Shown piece by piece: positions 44,703 to 54,129 of a DNA stretch of 64,000 nucleotides. The DNA lies in NCBI RefSeq assembly GCF_900128505.1, contig NZ_LT669941.1, positions 3,556,806 to 3,620,805 on the forward strand, in the 5' to 3' direction. Source of the DNA: Parabacteroides timonensis. Its GTDB lineage: Bacteria > Bacteroidota > Bacteroidia > Bacteroidales > Tannerellaceae. The notes beneath the pieces are model-generated. The model did no database searches. It worked only from the letters and a program-made list of their open reading frames with translations, and had not been told where the DNA came from. Both the position numbers and the translations under genes were made by a program. The first letter of the stretch is position 1, and every line of letters begins with the position of its first letter.

Positions 44703-44708
44703 AAAAAG

Positions 44709-46544
44709 ATGGATCATTTTAATTACAGTCGCCGCAAATCGTCTGTTGTCAATATAGGGAACACGCCGCTTGGAGGCGACAATCCGATACGTATCCAATC
44801 CATGGCAAATGTTTCGACCATGGACACCGAAGCCGCCATCCGCCAGGCCATCCGCATGATCGAAGCGGGAGCCGAATATGTGCGTTTCACAGCCCAGGGC
44901 GAACGCGAAGCCCGCAACCTGGGAGAAATTCGCAAAGAACTAACTGCCCAGGGATATACCACCCCGCTGGTTGCCGATATCCATTTCAACCCCAAAGCAG
45001 CCGATGCTGCCGCTGCAGAGGTAGAAAAAGTACGTATCAACCCGGGTAACTACGTTGACAAAGTAAAGACCTTCGATCTTCTGGAATATACCGACGAAGA
45101 ATATGCCGCGGAGTTACAGAAGATACGCGACCGTTTTGTTCCCTTTCTCAATATCTGTAAAGAACACGGTACCGCCATCCGCATTGGCGTAAATCACGGT
45201 TCACTGTCCGACCGCATCATGAGCCGGTACGGTGACACCCCCGAAGGAATGGTAGCCTCCTGCATGGAGTTCTTGCGTATCTGCCGGGATGAAAACTTCC
45301 CTGACGTAGTCATATCGATCAAGGCTTCCAACACCGTCGTAATGGTCAAAACCGTACGCCTGCTCGTTCAGACGATGGATGCTGAAGATATGCATTACCC
45401 GCTTCACTTGGGAGTAACAGAGGCCGGCGACGGAGAAGACGGCCGTATCAAAAGTGCTGTCGGTATCGGAACCCTGCTGACAGACGGCATAGGCGACACG
45501 ATCCGCGTCTCTCTCAGCGAAGACCCGGAAGCAGAAATGCCGGTGGCCCGCAAACTAGTCGACTATATCCTCGAACGCCGGGGACATAAACCTATTACAG
45601 CCAATATCGCTCCCGGTTACGACCCGATCACAGCCACCCGCCGTATCAGCCGCGTAACGGAAGGTATCGGAGGCAATTTTCCTCCTATCGTTATCTCCGA
45701 CCGCAGTAATGGCGACTTTGAATTCGACCATTTGTCGATGCCGGACTATATTTATATCGGCAAGGAGGATCCTGAAAACCTTCCCGACAATTTCCGCATG
45801 CTGGTAGACGCCCATTTCTGGAAAGAACGTCCGAATGCATTCCCTTACTTCATAGCCTCTGAAATAGAAGAAATAAAGAACTTCAACTCTCCGCTGAAGT
45901 TTATACGGCTGACGTACAACGACCTGACAAGCCGTACATTGGAGATACTGAAACAAGATCCGACCATCGTAGTCGTACTAAGCACCCACCACCGGAACGG
46001 TGTCGGTTCCCAACGCGCAGCGATGCATAAACTGATGATAGCCGGCTGCGACGTCCCGGTCGTCCTTCACCGCGAATACCACGAAACGGACAAAGAGTCG
46101 CTGCAATTGAAATCGGCCGCCGATTTCGGTACCCTGCTGCTCGACGGTTTCGGCAACGGTATCATGCTGCAAAACGACGAGTGCGAAGCTACTATCACAG
46201 ACAGTTGTATGTTCGGTATCCTTCAGGCCACCCGTTCACGTATCAGCAAAACAGAATATATCTCCTGCCCCAGCTGCGGACGTACGCTTTACGACCTGCA
46301 GACCACCATCGCCCGTATCAAGGAAGCAACCTCGCACCTGAAAGGCCTGAAGATCGGTATCATGGGATGTATCGTAAACGGTCCCGGCGAAATGGCCGAT
46401 GCCGACTACGGTTACGTTGGCGCAGGACGCGGACAGATCAGCCTTTACAAAGGCAAAGAATGCGTATTGAAGAACGTCGCCGAAGAAGATGCAGTAGAAC
46501 GTTTAGTTCAGTTAATAAAAGAGAACGGAGACTGGAGTAATTAG
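44709..46544 (+). CDS. ispG: (E)-4-hydroxy-3-methylbut-2-enyl-diphosphate synthase, long form
   Basis: 611 residues, against about 370 in Escherichia coli. The N-terminal TIM barrel starts with NYSRRKSSVVNIGNTPLGGD and RIQSMANVSTMDTEAAIRQA. A large insertion, typical of Bacteroidetes and chlamydial enzymes, fills the middle. The 4Fe-4S ligands are C520 and C523 (SCPSCGRTL) and C554 (GCIVNGPGEMADADYGYVG). It makes the penultimate intermediate of the MEP isoprenoid pathway. Confidence 0.97.
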   Translation: MDHFNYSRRKSSVVNIGNTPLGGDNPIRIQSMANVSTMDTEAAIRQAIRMIEAGAEYVRFTAQGEREARNLGEIRKELTAQGYTTPLVADIHFNPKAADAAAAEVEKVRINPGNYVDKVKTFDLLEYTDEEYAAELQKIRDRFVPFLNICKEHGTAIRIGVNHGSLSDRIMSRYGDTPEGMVASCMEFLRICRDENFPDVVISIKASNTVVMVKTVRLLVQTMDAEDMHYPLHLGVTEAGDGEDGRIKSAVGIGTLLTDGIGDTIRVSLSEDPEAEMPVARKLVDYILERRGHKPITANIAPGYDPITATRRISRVTEGIGGNFPPIVISDRSNGDFEFDHLSMPDYIYIGKEDPENLPDNFRMLVDAHFWKERPNAFPYFIASEIEEIKNFNSPLKFIRLTYNDLTSRTLEILKQDPTIVVVLSTHHRNGVGSQRAAMHKLMIAGCDVPVVLHREYHETDKESLQLKSAADFGTLLLDGFGNGIMLQNDECEATITDSCMFGILQATRSRISKTEYISCPSCGRTLYDLQTTIARIKEATSHLKGLKIGIMGCIVNGPGEMADADYGYVGAGRGQISLYKGKECVLKNVAEEDAVERLVQLIKENGDWSN

Positions 46545-46553
46545 TTAATTCCT

Positions 46554-46561
46554 TACCTTTG
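46554..46561 (+). promoter_or_regulatory. -7 box (TACCTTTG) for the toxin-antitoxin pair
   Basis: TACCTTTG lies 10 bases after the ispG stop and 30 bases before the antitoxin ATG; a CTG stands near the -33 position. The pair thus appears to have its own promoter. Confidence 0.55.
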
Positions 46562-46590
46562 TGAGGATCAAGTATTAAAACTTATTAAGT

Positions 46591-46884
46591 ATGGCTGTGA
46601 ATGAATTGAAATATGTATACATAGAGGAAACCATGAGTGCCTTAGGAAATGAGGAGCTTATGGAAGCTATTCTTGATGCCGTAAGAAAAGTAAAAGTAAA
46701 GTTTCAAGCAAGGCAAGAGGTTTCTAATGACTTGCTTGGGGATATACCAGCATTACCACATTCGATCACTCAATTGAAAGAAAGTTTAGAGAGAGCTGAA
46801 GAGGATCGTATCGCCGGACGTTTCACCTTAAGCGAAAACGTCTTTCAAGAGCTAAGAAATGAATATCCGTTTTTATGCAAGTAA
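46591..46884 (+). CDS. Putative antitoxin of a RelE/ParE-type pair
   Basis: 97 residues, starting MAVNELKYVYIEETMSALGN. Helical, acidic, with a C-terminal part that could wrap the toxin (IAGRFTLSENVFQELRNEYP). Its end overlaps the toxin gene by ten bases, as in many type II pairs. The DNA-binding fold is not obvious, so the assignment rests on order and partner. Confidence 0.7.
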   Translation: MAVNELKYVYIEETMSALGNEELMEAILDAVRKVKVKFQARQEVSNDLLGDIPALPHSITQLKESLERAEEDRIAGRFTLSENVFQELRNEYPFLCK

Positions 46885-47195
46885 TTTGGCTTGATGAAGC
46901 TAAGGCATTGTTTAAGGAAGCGATATCGTTTGGTATGCTTGCTTTTGGGGAAAAGGCAGTGATCCGCTTTGTGGACGAAGTACAAAAGACTGATGAGCGG
47001 CTGTCTGTTTTTCCTCTTTTAGGTAAGATTGAACCCTCTTTGAAAGGGCTCGGACAAGAGTATCGTAGTTTAGTTATTCACAGAAATTATAAGGTTATTT
47101 ATTATATCGATGATGATATAGTTTTTATCGCTTCGTTTTGGAGTACCCGGTGTGATCCGGAAAGTCTCCGTTCGGAAATAAAGAAAACAAGATAA
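46875..47195 (+). CDS. RelE/ParE-superfamily toxin
   Basis: 106 residues. LDEAKALFKEAISFGMLAFG, FPLLGKIEPSLKGLG, then YRSLVIHRNYKVIYYIDDD and IASFWSTRCDPESL fit the ParE/RelE fold, with the conserved arginine/tyrosine strand. ParE-type toxins poison gyrase and RelE types cut mRNA on ribosomes; which applies cannot be told. Three bases before dut. Confidence 0.8.
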   Translation: MQVIWLDEAKALFKEAISFGMLAFGEKAVIRFVDEVQKTDERLSVFPLLGKIEPSLKGLGQEYRSLVIHRNYKVIYYIDDDIVFIASFWSTRCDPESLRSEIKKTR

Positions 47196-47198
47196 TAT

Positions 47199-47633
47199 AT
47201 GGAAGTAAAGATAATTAACAAGTCACATCACCCGCTACCCGGTTACGCGACCGAATTATCGGCAGGTATGGATATTCGTGCAAATCTGACAGAACCCGTC
47301 GTACTGAAACCGCTAGAACGTAAACTGATCCCGACAGGGCTCTACATCGCCCTCCCGGAAGGATATGAAGCGCAAATGCGTCCCCGTAGCGGCCTGGCAC
47401 TGAAACATGGCATCACCCTGTTAAACACACCGGGAACGATCGATGCGGATTACCGGGGCGAAATTGGCGTTATCCTGGTCAACCTCTCTTCCGAGCCGTT
47501 CACTGTAAACGACGGAGAACGTATCTGCCAGATGGTGATCGCCACCTACAACCAGGTAAGTTGGAAGCAGGTAGAAGTGCTGGACGAAACCGAACGCGGT
47601 GCCGGCGGCTTCGGACATACCGGCAAGCAGTAA
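47199..47633 (+). CDS. dut: dUTP diphosphatase
   Basis: 144 residues, trimeric family. The five motifs are present: AGMDIRAN, PRSGLALKHG, NTPGTIDADYRGEIGV, ERICQMVI and RGAGGFGHTG at the C-terminal end. It hydrolyses dUTP to dUMP, keeping uracil out of DNA. It heads the dut-TPR-DUF4292-EnvC order conserved in Bacteroidetes. Confidence 0.97.
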   Translation: MEVKIINKSHHPLPGYATELSAGMDIRANLTEPVVLKPLERKLIPTGLYIALPEGYEAQMRPRSGLALKHGITLLNTPGTIDADYRGEIGVILVNLSSEPFTVNDGERICQMVIATYNQVSWKQVEVLDETERGAGGFGHTGKQ

Positions 47634-47663
47634 CATGCAAACAAATATAGAAACATCAGATAT

Positions 47664-49427
47664 ATGTTGAAGCAATTAATATACGGGATACTCTTTTCAT
47701 TCTTTCTACTTATGGGCATTCAACCGTTGCATGCAGGAGAAGAAAAGAAAGACACCCCCTCAAAGCCGAACGAACTAAGCGCAGCCGAACAGAGGAAATT
47801 CGACTATTTCTTTTTTGAAGGGTTGAACCTGAAGACTGCCGGAAAATTCGACGCCGCCTTCGATGCGTTTAACCATTGCCTCGCAATCGACTCTACCGCA
47901 TCCCCGGTGTTGTACGAACTTTCCTCTTTCTACATACAGTTGAACCGCCCCGAAAAGGCTGTCGACATGCTGAAACGCGCCGTAGCGAACAGTGCCGACA
48001 ATTTCACCTACCGTATGGCACTGGCCACTATCTCCCGCAACCTCGGTATGTACGGAGAAGCCGCCGAAGAATACGAGAAGCTGCTCAAAGCCTATCCGGG
48101 CAAACCGGAGCTCAACTATTACCTGGCAGAAGCCCTTACACAGGAAGGTGAAATCGGAGAGGCCATCGATGCCTACAACGCCCTCGAGTCGTCGATAGGA
48201 ATGAATGAAGCCCTTTCCATGCAAAAGTATAAACTCTACAACCAACTGGAGCAATCGGATGCTGCCTTCAAGGAGATAGAGAAACTGGCTGCCAAATACC
48301 CGATGGAAGCCCGTTACCAGATCATACTGGGTGACCTTCACCTGGAAAAGAACGATACGATAAAGGCCCGCTCTTACTATGACAAAGCGCACCAGATCGA
48401 TCCGGGTAACCCTTACTACATCGTTTCTATGGCAAACTACTACGAAGCAACCGGTAACAAAGAGGCTGCCGAAGAACAGATACGTACCGCCCTGATAAAC
48501 GAGAAACTAGATGTAGATACCAAAGTCGGCATCCTCTCTCGCTATATCCTGAAACTGCAACAAACACAGAAAGATACCGACAGCTCCAACGCTCTCTTCC
48601 AGACCTTGCTGGAACAGCACCCGGAAGACACCGAGCTGAAACAGATGTACGGTAGCCTCCTGTTGTCGCAGGGAAAGACCGACGAAGCACGCTTCCAGTT
48701 CCAGCTCATTACCGAAATGGAACCCGAAAACGCCGGAGCCTGGCAACAGCTTCTCAACATGTCGTTGAAAGCGGAAGATATACCGGAAGTGATTCGCATC
48801 TGTACCAAATGCCAGGAACTGTTCCCGGACGCTCCCGAATATTACTTCTATCTGGGTATCGCTTATTACCAGCAGGAGAAATACCAGGAAGCCCTGAACA
48901 CCTACTATGCCGGTATCGGCATCATCCCAGCGGAGAACCCGCGCCTAAAATCGGACTTTTACGGTCAGATCGGCGACATCTACTACCAGATGAAGCAGAT
49001 GGACCAGACCTACAAAGCATACGACGAGGCATTGAAGTACAACGAAAACAACATCGTCGTCCTCAACAATTACGCCTACTTCCTTTCTCTCGACAAGAAA
49101 GACCTGAAAAAGGCGGAACGCATGAGTGCACAATGCATCAAGCTCGAACCGGACAATGCCACTTATCTCGACACCTACGCCTGGATATTCTTCGTGCAGG
49201 GCAACTATACCCTTGCCAAGATCTATATCGAAAGCGCCCTGGAAAAAGATAAGACAAAAAGCGCCGAACTGGTAGACCATTATGGCGACATCCTTTATAT
49301 GACAGGAGATAAGGACAAAGCCGTCGAACAGTGGAAAAAAGCCCGCGAACTGGGTAAAGAAAGCGAAATACTCGACCGCAAGATAATCGAAGGCAAATAT
49401 ATCGAAGAGGAGGTCAAGAATGAATAA
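47664..49427 (+). CDS. Secreted TPR-repeat protein
   Basis: 587 residues with a signal peptide (cleavage near LHAGEE, about 25). About twelve TPR units run from about 40 to 560, for example AAFDAFNHCLAIDSTASPVL, AAEEYEKLLKAYPGKPELNY and KAYDEALKYNENNIVVLNNY. It is a periplasmic or outer-membrane-associated scaffold. The stop overlaps the DUF4292 gene by eight bases. The cluster with DUF4292 and EnvC-like proteins suggests a role in envelope assembly or division (inference). Confidence 0.9.
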   Translation: MLKQLIYGILFSFFLLMGIQPLHAGEEKKDTPSKPNELSAAEQRKFDYFFFEGLNLKTAGKFDAAFDAFNHCLAIDSTASPVLYELSSFYIQLNRPEKAVDMLKRAVANSADNFTYRMALATISRNLGMYGEAAEEYEKLLKAYPGKPELNYYLAEALTQEGEIGEAIDAYNALESSIGMNEALSMQKYKLYNQLEQSDAAFKEIEKLAAKYPMEARYQIILGDLHLEKNDTIKARSYYDKAHQIDPGNPYYIVSMANYYEATGNKEAAEEQIRTALINEKLDVDTKVGILSRYILKLQQTQKDTDSSNALFQTLLEQHPEDTELKQMYGSLLLSQGKTDEARFQFQLITEMEPENAGAWQQLLNMSLKAEDIPEVIRICTKCQELFPDAPEYYFYLGIAYYQQEKYQEALNTYYAGIGIIPAENPRLKSDFYGQIGDIYYQMKQMDQTYKAYDEALKYNENNIVVLNNYAYFLSLDKKDLKKAERMSAQCIKLEPDNATYLDTYAWIFFVQGNYTLAKIYIESALEKDKTKSAELVDHYGDILYMTGDKDKAVEQWKKARELGKESEILDRKIIEGKYIEEEVKNE

Positions 49428-50265
49428 AACACGAGAACGAATAACCCTGGGTATCATCTTATGTTGCATCGTATTCCTTTCAGGCTGTAAATCTTCAAAG
49501 AAGATCGGTACAGTCGTATCGGGAGGTGCCAAGGCGCATAACGAATTCTTCGAACTGATGGAAGAACATGCTTTTCAGTTCAATACCCTGACGGCCCGAC
49601 TGAATGCGGAACTTAAAATGTCGAAGAACAACATGAGCTCACGTGTCGACCTGAAGATGGTGCGTGACAGTGCCTTCCAGTTATCCGTACAGCCTTTCCT
49701 GGGGATAGAGGTATTCCGCGCCGAATTCACCGTGGACAGCATCAAGGTAATCGACCGGATGAACAAACGCTATGTAGCCGAACGTTATGCCGACCTGAAA
49801 GGACAAACCCCGATCGAGTTTAATTTCTATAACCTGCAGGCGTTGTTTACCAACCGTATATTCCTACCCGGCCATCAGGAGATCGAGCCGAAACAGTTCA
49901 AGCGGTTCAAGCTAAACCAGGACGGGGACAAAGCCGAGATCAAGGTAAAAGACGCTATCGGATTGCTCTACACTTTCTTTGCCGACGGCGAAGAGAAGCT
50001 GCTTTCCACCTACATAACAGATCCGTCCGAACAATACGCCCTGCAATGGGACTATGCCGATTTCCGCGTGACGGACGGACAACCGTTCCCGCAATTGATG
50101 GATGTAAATGTACTGTCAAACGGCTCGTCACAAGGAGGGATTGCTTTCCGTTTCTCCCGTATACAGACAAATGTGCCTGTTAATCTCGATTTTGCTATTC
50201 CTGCTAAATATAATCGTATTACCTTTGCACAAATCATAAAGTCAATCAGTAACAGTCAAAAATAG
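49420..50265 (+). CDS. DUF4292-family lipoprotein
   Basis: 281 residues, with a lipobox FLSGC (Cys23). The fold reads like a LolA/LolB-type half barrel: LTARLNAELKMSKNNMSS, then DSAFQLSVQPFLGIEVF and NLQALFTNRIFLP. Homologues are annotated as DUF4292 and are conserved beside the EnvC-like gene in Bacteroidetes. A role in lipoprotein or lipid handling at the outer membrane is plausible but unproven. The EnvC-like gene starts two bases after the stop. Confidence 0.85.
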   Translation: MNKTRERITLGIILCCIVFLSGCKSSKKIGTVVSGGAKAHNEFFELMEEHAFQFNTLTARLNAELKMSKNNMSSRVDLKMVRDSAFQLSVQPFLGIEVFRAEFTVDSIKVIDRMNKRYVAERYADLKGQTPIEFNFYNLQALFTNRIFLPGHQEIEPKQFKRFKLNQDGDKAEIKVKDAIGLLYTFFADGEEKLLSTYITDPSEQYALQWDYADFRVTDGQPFPQLMDVNVLSNGSSQGGIAFRFSRIQTNVPVNLDFAIPAKYNRITFAQIIKSISNSQK

Positions 50266-50267
50266 AG

Positions 50268-51578
50268 ATGAAGTATATTTGGATTGTCATATTCACGTTA
50301 TCCGCCCTGACCGCCTTCGGTCAGAAGTCAGCCCGGGTGAGACAGCTTGAAGAGCAGCGTAAGAAAGCGCTGGCTGAAATCGAAATGACAAACCAATTAC
50401 TGAAAGAGACTACCCGGACAGCCCAAAACTCCCTCAACCGCCTGAACCTGCTCTCACAGCAGATTCTTTCCCGTAAGAAAGTAATCAGCCTGTTGAACCA
50501 GGAAGTCGGCGAGATTGACAACCAGATCGCTGCTGCCCGCCGTGAGATCAACAAGCTGGAAAAGGAATTGGGCGAGAAACGTACCAACTACGGAAAATCA
50601 GCACAAAGCCTGTATAAACGCCGCAGTTCGCAAGACAAACTACTGTTTATCCTCTCTGCCGACAATTTCGCCCAGTCCATGCGCCGCATGCGTTACCTGC
50701 GCGAATATTCCGACTGGCAAAAAAACCAGGCAACGGAGATCATCGACAAACAAACCGAGATCAACCTGAAACAACGGGAACTGGAGAAGACCCGTGCCGA
50801 AAAGAATGCTCTGTTGGGAACCCGTGAACAAGAAAGCCAGAAGCTTCAAACCGAAGAAAGCAACCAAAAAGTAGAGGTACAGGAACTTAACAAGAAACAA
50901 AAACAACTGAAAGACGAACTCCGGAAGAAGCAGCAACAGGCCAACGCCCTGAACCGTCAGATCGAAAAGCAGATCGCCGAAGAAATAGCCCGTGCCGAAG
51001 CCGAAGCAAAAGCTGCCCGCGAACGTGAACGCCGTGCCCGTGAAAAGGCCAATGCCAAAGCAAAAGCCGAAGGAAAAGAGCCGGTACAAGAGCCGATACG
51101 CGAAGAACGTGTAGCCGATACTAAAGGAGGTTACGCTATGACCAAGGCAGAAAAGAAACTGTCCGACGATTTCGCCAGCAACCGCGGACGCCTGCCGTTC
51201 CCCATATCAGGACGTTATACTATTGTCGGAACCTTTGGCGAACAACAGCATTCGGAACTGAAATACGTCCGTACCAACAACAGCGGTATCGATATTCAGA
51301 CTACACCGGGAACCGATGCCCGTGCGATATTCAACGGCGAAGTAACCCGTGTATTCGTAGTTCCCGGCTATAACAATTCAGTGATCGTCCGCCACGGCAA
51401 CTACCTGACCGTTTACAGTAACCTTAGCCAGGTATACGTAAAAGCCGGCGACAAAGTCAGCACCCGTCAGGCCATCGGTAAGATATTCACCGATACGGAA
51501 GCCGGAAACGCTACCATCCTTCATTTCCAGCTTTGGAAAGAGAAAACGAAACTCAATCCTACACCCTGGCTCGACTAA
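50268..51578 (+). CDS. EnvC-like murein hydrolase activator with degenerate M23 domain
   Basis: 436 residues: signal peptide (1-18), a long coiled coil (about 20-270, QKSARVRQLEEQRKKALAEI onward) and a LytM/M23 domain (about 310-436). The first zinc ligand of active M23 enzymes (HxGxD) is replaced by asparagine in NNSGIDIQT, while the last HxH site keeps LHFQ. So it is probably inactive as a peptidase and, like EnvC, stimulates an amidase during septum splitting. Lysine/alanine-rich linker at about 250-300. Confidence 0.9.
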   Translation: MKYIWIVIFTLSALTAFGQKSARVRQLEEQRKKALAEIEMTNQLLKETTRTAQNSLNRLNLLSQQILSRKKVISLLNQEVGEIDNQIAAARREINKLEKELGEKRTNYGKSAQSLYKRRSSQDKLLFILSADNFAQSMRRMRYLREYSDWQKNQATEIIDKQTEINLKQRELEKTRAEKNALLGTREQESQKLQTEESNQKVEVQELNKKQKQLKDELRKKQQQANALNRQIEKQIAEEIARAEAEAKAARERERRAREKANAKAKAEGKEPVQEPIREERVADTKGGYAMTKAEKKLSDDFASNRGRLPFPISGRYTIVGTFGEQQHSELKYVRTNNSGIDIQTTPGTDARAIFNGEVTRVFVVPGYNNSVIVRHGNYLTVYSNLSQVYVKAGDKVSTRQAIGKIFTDTEAGNATILHFQLWKEKTKLNPTPWLD

Positions 51579-51589
51579 AAAATATTCCC

Positions 51590-51597
51590 TATCTTTG
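51590..51597 (+). promoter_or_regulatory. -7 box (TATCTTTG) for the chromate transporter genes
   Basis: TATCTTTG fits TAnnTTTG and lies 12 bases after the EnvC-like stop and 30 bases before the first ChrA half. No -33 TTG at the standard distance. Confidence 0.5.
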
Positions 51598-51626
51598 TCG
51601 CTTACTTTTAAAGGGATAATTAAATT

Positions 51627-52157
51627 ATGTATTGGACGCTCTTTCTTACATTCCTCAAAATAGGTGTGGGTACAATAGGCGGCGGATATGCTATGTTACC
51701 GCTGATCCAGCGGGAAGTCGTAGACCGAGGCTGGTTATCTAAAGAAGATTTCATCGACCTCTTTTCCGTTGCACAGTCGTTACCGGGTATTTTTGCAGTG
51801 AATATATCCATCTTTGTCGGCTACAAGCTAAAGAAAAGCATGGGAAGCGTCATCTGTGCCCTCGGTACGATCCTGCCGTCATTCCTTATCATCCTGGTGA
51901 TCGCTTCATTCTTTTCGCAGGTGCAGGACAACGAATGGATTGAAAAGATATTCAAGGGATTACGTCCGGCAGTTGTTGCCCTCATCGCGGTTCCTTGTAT
52001 CACTACGGCACGATCCATCAAACTCAACTACCTGACAATGATTATCCCTATTGCAGCAGCTCTGCTTATCTGGATGGGAGGCGTCTCACCGGTATGGATC
52101 ATCCTTGTAGCTATTGCGGGAGGGTTAGTGTATGGTTTAAAGATAAAGAAGAATTGA
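51627..52157 (+). CDS. Chromate transporter ChrA half-protein (first)
   Basis: 176 residues, five or six membrane spans. IGVGTIGGGYAMLPLIQREV and the proline/glycine stretch LFSVAQSLPGIFAVNISIF are typical of the CHR domain, present twice in long ChrA but here once. Short-chain ChrA proteins work as a pair with antiparallel topology, so this gene and the next (one base apart) make one transporter. The substrate may be chromate or sulfate-like anions; only the family is certain. Confidence 0.88.
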   Translation: MYWTLFLTFLKIGVGTIGGGYAMLPLIQREVVDRGWLSKEDFIDLFSVAQSLPGIFAVNISIFVGYKLKKSMGSVICALGTILPSFLIILVIASFFSQVQDNEWIEKIFKGLRPAVVALIAVPCITTARSIKLNYLTMIIPIAAALLIWMGGVSPVWIILVAIAGGLVYGLKIKKN

Positions 52158-52158
52158 T

Positions 52159-52710
52159 ATGATTTGGTTGCAGTTACTTTACGTTTATCTGAAGATCGGT
52201 ATCTTCGGTTTTGGTGGCGGATATGCCATGCTTTCACTGATACAGGCGGATGTGGTAGACCGTTACAAATGGATTTCTTTACAGGAATTCACGGACATTG
52301 TAGCTATCTCCCAGATGACACCGGGCCCGATCGGTATCAATAGTGCCACTTATATCGGTTACACGGCCATTCATAACGCAGGATACTCACCTGCGATGGC
52401 AGTTTTGGGCTCATGCCTGACTACGTTCGCCGTCTGTCTGCCTTCGTTCATCCTGGTATTGGTCATTTCCTATTTCTTTGCTAAATTCAAGAACAACAAA
52501 TACGTCGTAGCCGCTTTCACAGGCCTGCGCCCCGCAACAGTCGGACTGATAGCCGCGGCTGCATTAATGTTGATGAACAAAGAAAACTTCATCGACTACA
52601 AAAGTTTCCTGATCTTCGGCGCCGCCTTTATCCTCACCTGGAAGTTCAAAGTCCATCCGATTCTGATGATCGTATTGGCTGGGATTGCAGGGCTGATATT
52701 ATATTGGTAA
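52159..52710 (+). CDS. Chromate transporter ChrA half-protein (second)
   Basis: 183 residues, homologous to the preceding half, with FGFGGGYAMLSLIQADVVDR and ISQMTPGPIGINSATYIGY. The PGPI motif marks the N-terminal type CHR half. Partner of the gene before it. Confidence 0.88.
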   Translation: MIWLQLLYVYLKIGIFGFGGGYAMLSLIQADVVDRYKWISLQEFTDIVAISQMTPGPIGINSATYIGYTAIHNAGYSPAMAVLGSCLTTFAVCLPSFILVLVISYFFAKFKNNKYVVAAFTGLRPATVGLIAAAALMLMNKENFIDYKSFLIFGAAFILTWKFKVHPILMIVLAGIAGLILYW

Positions 52711-53023
52711 TCAGGAGAAATCCAATTACATAGCTGTATTCTTTAGCTTATCAGAGATATCGAGAAATGTAGTTCAGTTATTGTCAGTTTTGAGCCTATT
52801 TGTCTCATTGTCTTTTATGGGGCAAAGCCCCATGCCGCAGGCTCATAAAAAAGGCTCAAATATTGCTCCTACTTGAAGCTCACCTTTTTCTATAACTACT
52901 ATTATATTCATTTTATTTTTCCTGCCGATTAAACCTTTTTATCGCCTCTTTGTCTATATTCCGATTGAGTTGTGTATATTTACATGCCTATTGATAAGTT
53001 TTAAAGTAGATACCATTGAAAAT
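52711..53023. other. 313-base gap with a palindromic repeat unit
   Basis: At 52789-52860 an outer inverted pair (TTTGAGCCT / AGGCTCAAA) encloses GGGGCAAAGCCCC (52819-52831) and GCCGCAGGC, the same modules as in the composite elements at 32.3 and 35.0 kb. The remainder is AT-rich; a weak TTTG...TATATTTA promoter-like pair with a 22-base spacer is at 52950-52982. Confidence 0.6.
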
Positions 53024-54121
53024 ATGACGAAGAGAGTGAAGTGGGGCGTTACCGCCGCAATCCTTCTATTGATTGTAGGAATGATTGTTTATCCACAGAT
53101 TAAGACCCAGTTGACTGCATCCGGCAAAGCGGACGAAGTGGCTCCCGCCCCGGGAACGAGCTTACGGAAGCAGGTATTGAACATTAACGCCGAAGTGCTG
53201 AAATTCCAATCACTGACCGACAAAGTTATTAGCACGGGCAGTATCATCCCCGACGAAGAAGTAGACTTATCCTTCGAGTCGTCAGGAAAAGTAGTGAACA
53301 TCTATTTCACCGAAGGTACGCATGTGAAAGCAGGCGACCTGTTGGCAAAAATCAACGACAAGCCTTTACAGGCCCAGCTTAGAAAACTGGAAGCCCAGAT
53401 CCCCCTGGCAAAAGACCGGGTGTACCGCCAACGCACACTTCTTGAAAAAGATGCCGTCAGCCAAGAGGCTTACGAGCAGGTGACTACCGAATATGAGAAA
53501 CTGATGGCCGATATCGACCTGGTGAAAGCCAATATCCTGCAAACAGAGCTACGCGCTCCGTTCGACGGGATCATCGGGCTGCGCTCGGTCAGCGAAGGGG
53601 CCTATGTCTCTCCCACTACCGTCATTACCAAATTGACGAAGATATCGCCGCTGAAAATCGAATTCTCCATTCCGGAAAACTATGCGACCGACGTAACCGA
53701 CGGCACTTCCATCGTCTTCCGCCTGGAAGACTCCAACGGTATGATGCGCGATTACAGCGCGAAAGTATATGCCGTGGAAAGCAAGGTGGATATGTCGACC
53801 CGTACCCTGAAAGTGCGTGCCACCTACCCCAACACCAACGAGTCGATCTTCCCCGGACGTTATACCTCGGTGGAGATCACCAAACGCGAAATAAAAGACG
53901 CATTGGCTATCCCGAGCGAAGCGCTGATCCCCGAAATGGGAAAGAATGTGGTCTACCTGTATAAGAACGGAGTAGCCGAACCGGCGGAAGTCACGATCGG
54001 ACTGCGTACGGAAAGCCGTGTGCAGGTACTTCAAGGCATACAGCCCGGCGATACATTGATCACCACCGGTGTGATGCAGCTGCGTACCGGTATGCAAGTT
54101 ACTATTGATAATCTGTATTAA
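53024..54121 (+). CDS. RND efflux pump periplasmic adaptor (MFP)
   Basis: 365 residues from the ATG at 53024; an upstream TTG at 52970 would add a poor 18-residue extension. N-terminal membrane anchor (about 9-29), then a lipoyl domain, coiled-coil hairpin (about 125-165, LLEKDAVSQEAYEQVTTEYE) and beta-barrel (about 190-290). ELRAPFDGIIGLRSVSEGAY is the second lipoyl half. It links the RND pump to the outer-membrane channel. The order adaptor-pump-channel follows with gaps of 8 and overlap of 4 bases. Confidence 0.93.
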   Translation: MTKRVKWGVTAAILLLIVGMIVYPQIKTQLTASGKADEVAPAPGTSLRKQVLNINAEVLKFQSLTDKVISTGSIIPDEEVDLSFESSGKVVNIYFTEGTHVKAGDLLAKINDKPLQAQLRKLEAQIPLAKDRVYRQRTLLEKDAVSQEAYEQVTTEYEKLMADIDLVKANILQTELRAPFDGIIGLRSVSEGAYVSPTTVITKLTKISPLKIEFSIPENYATDVTDGTSIVFRLEDSNGMMRDYSAKVYAVESKVDMSTRTLKVRATYPNTNESIFPGRYTSVEITKREIKDALAIPSEALIPEMGKNVVYLYKNGVAEPAEVTIGLRTESRVQVLQGIQPGDTLITTGVMQLRTGMQVTIDNLY

Positions 54122-54129
54122 ATTCCCCT

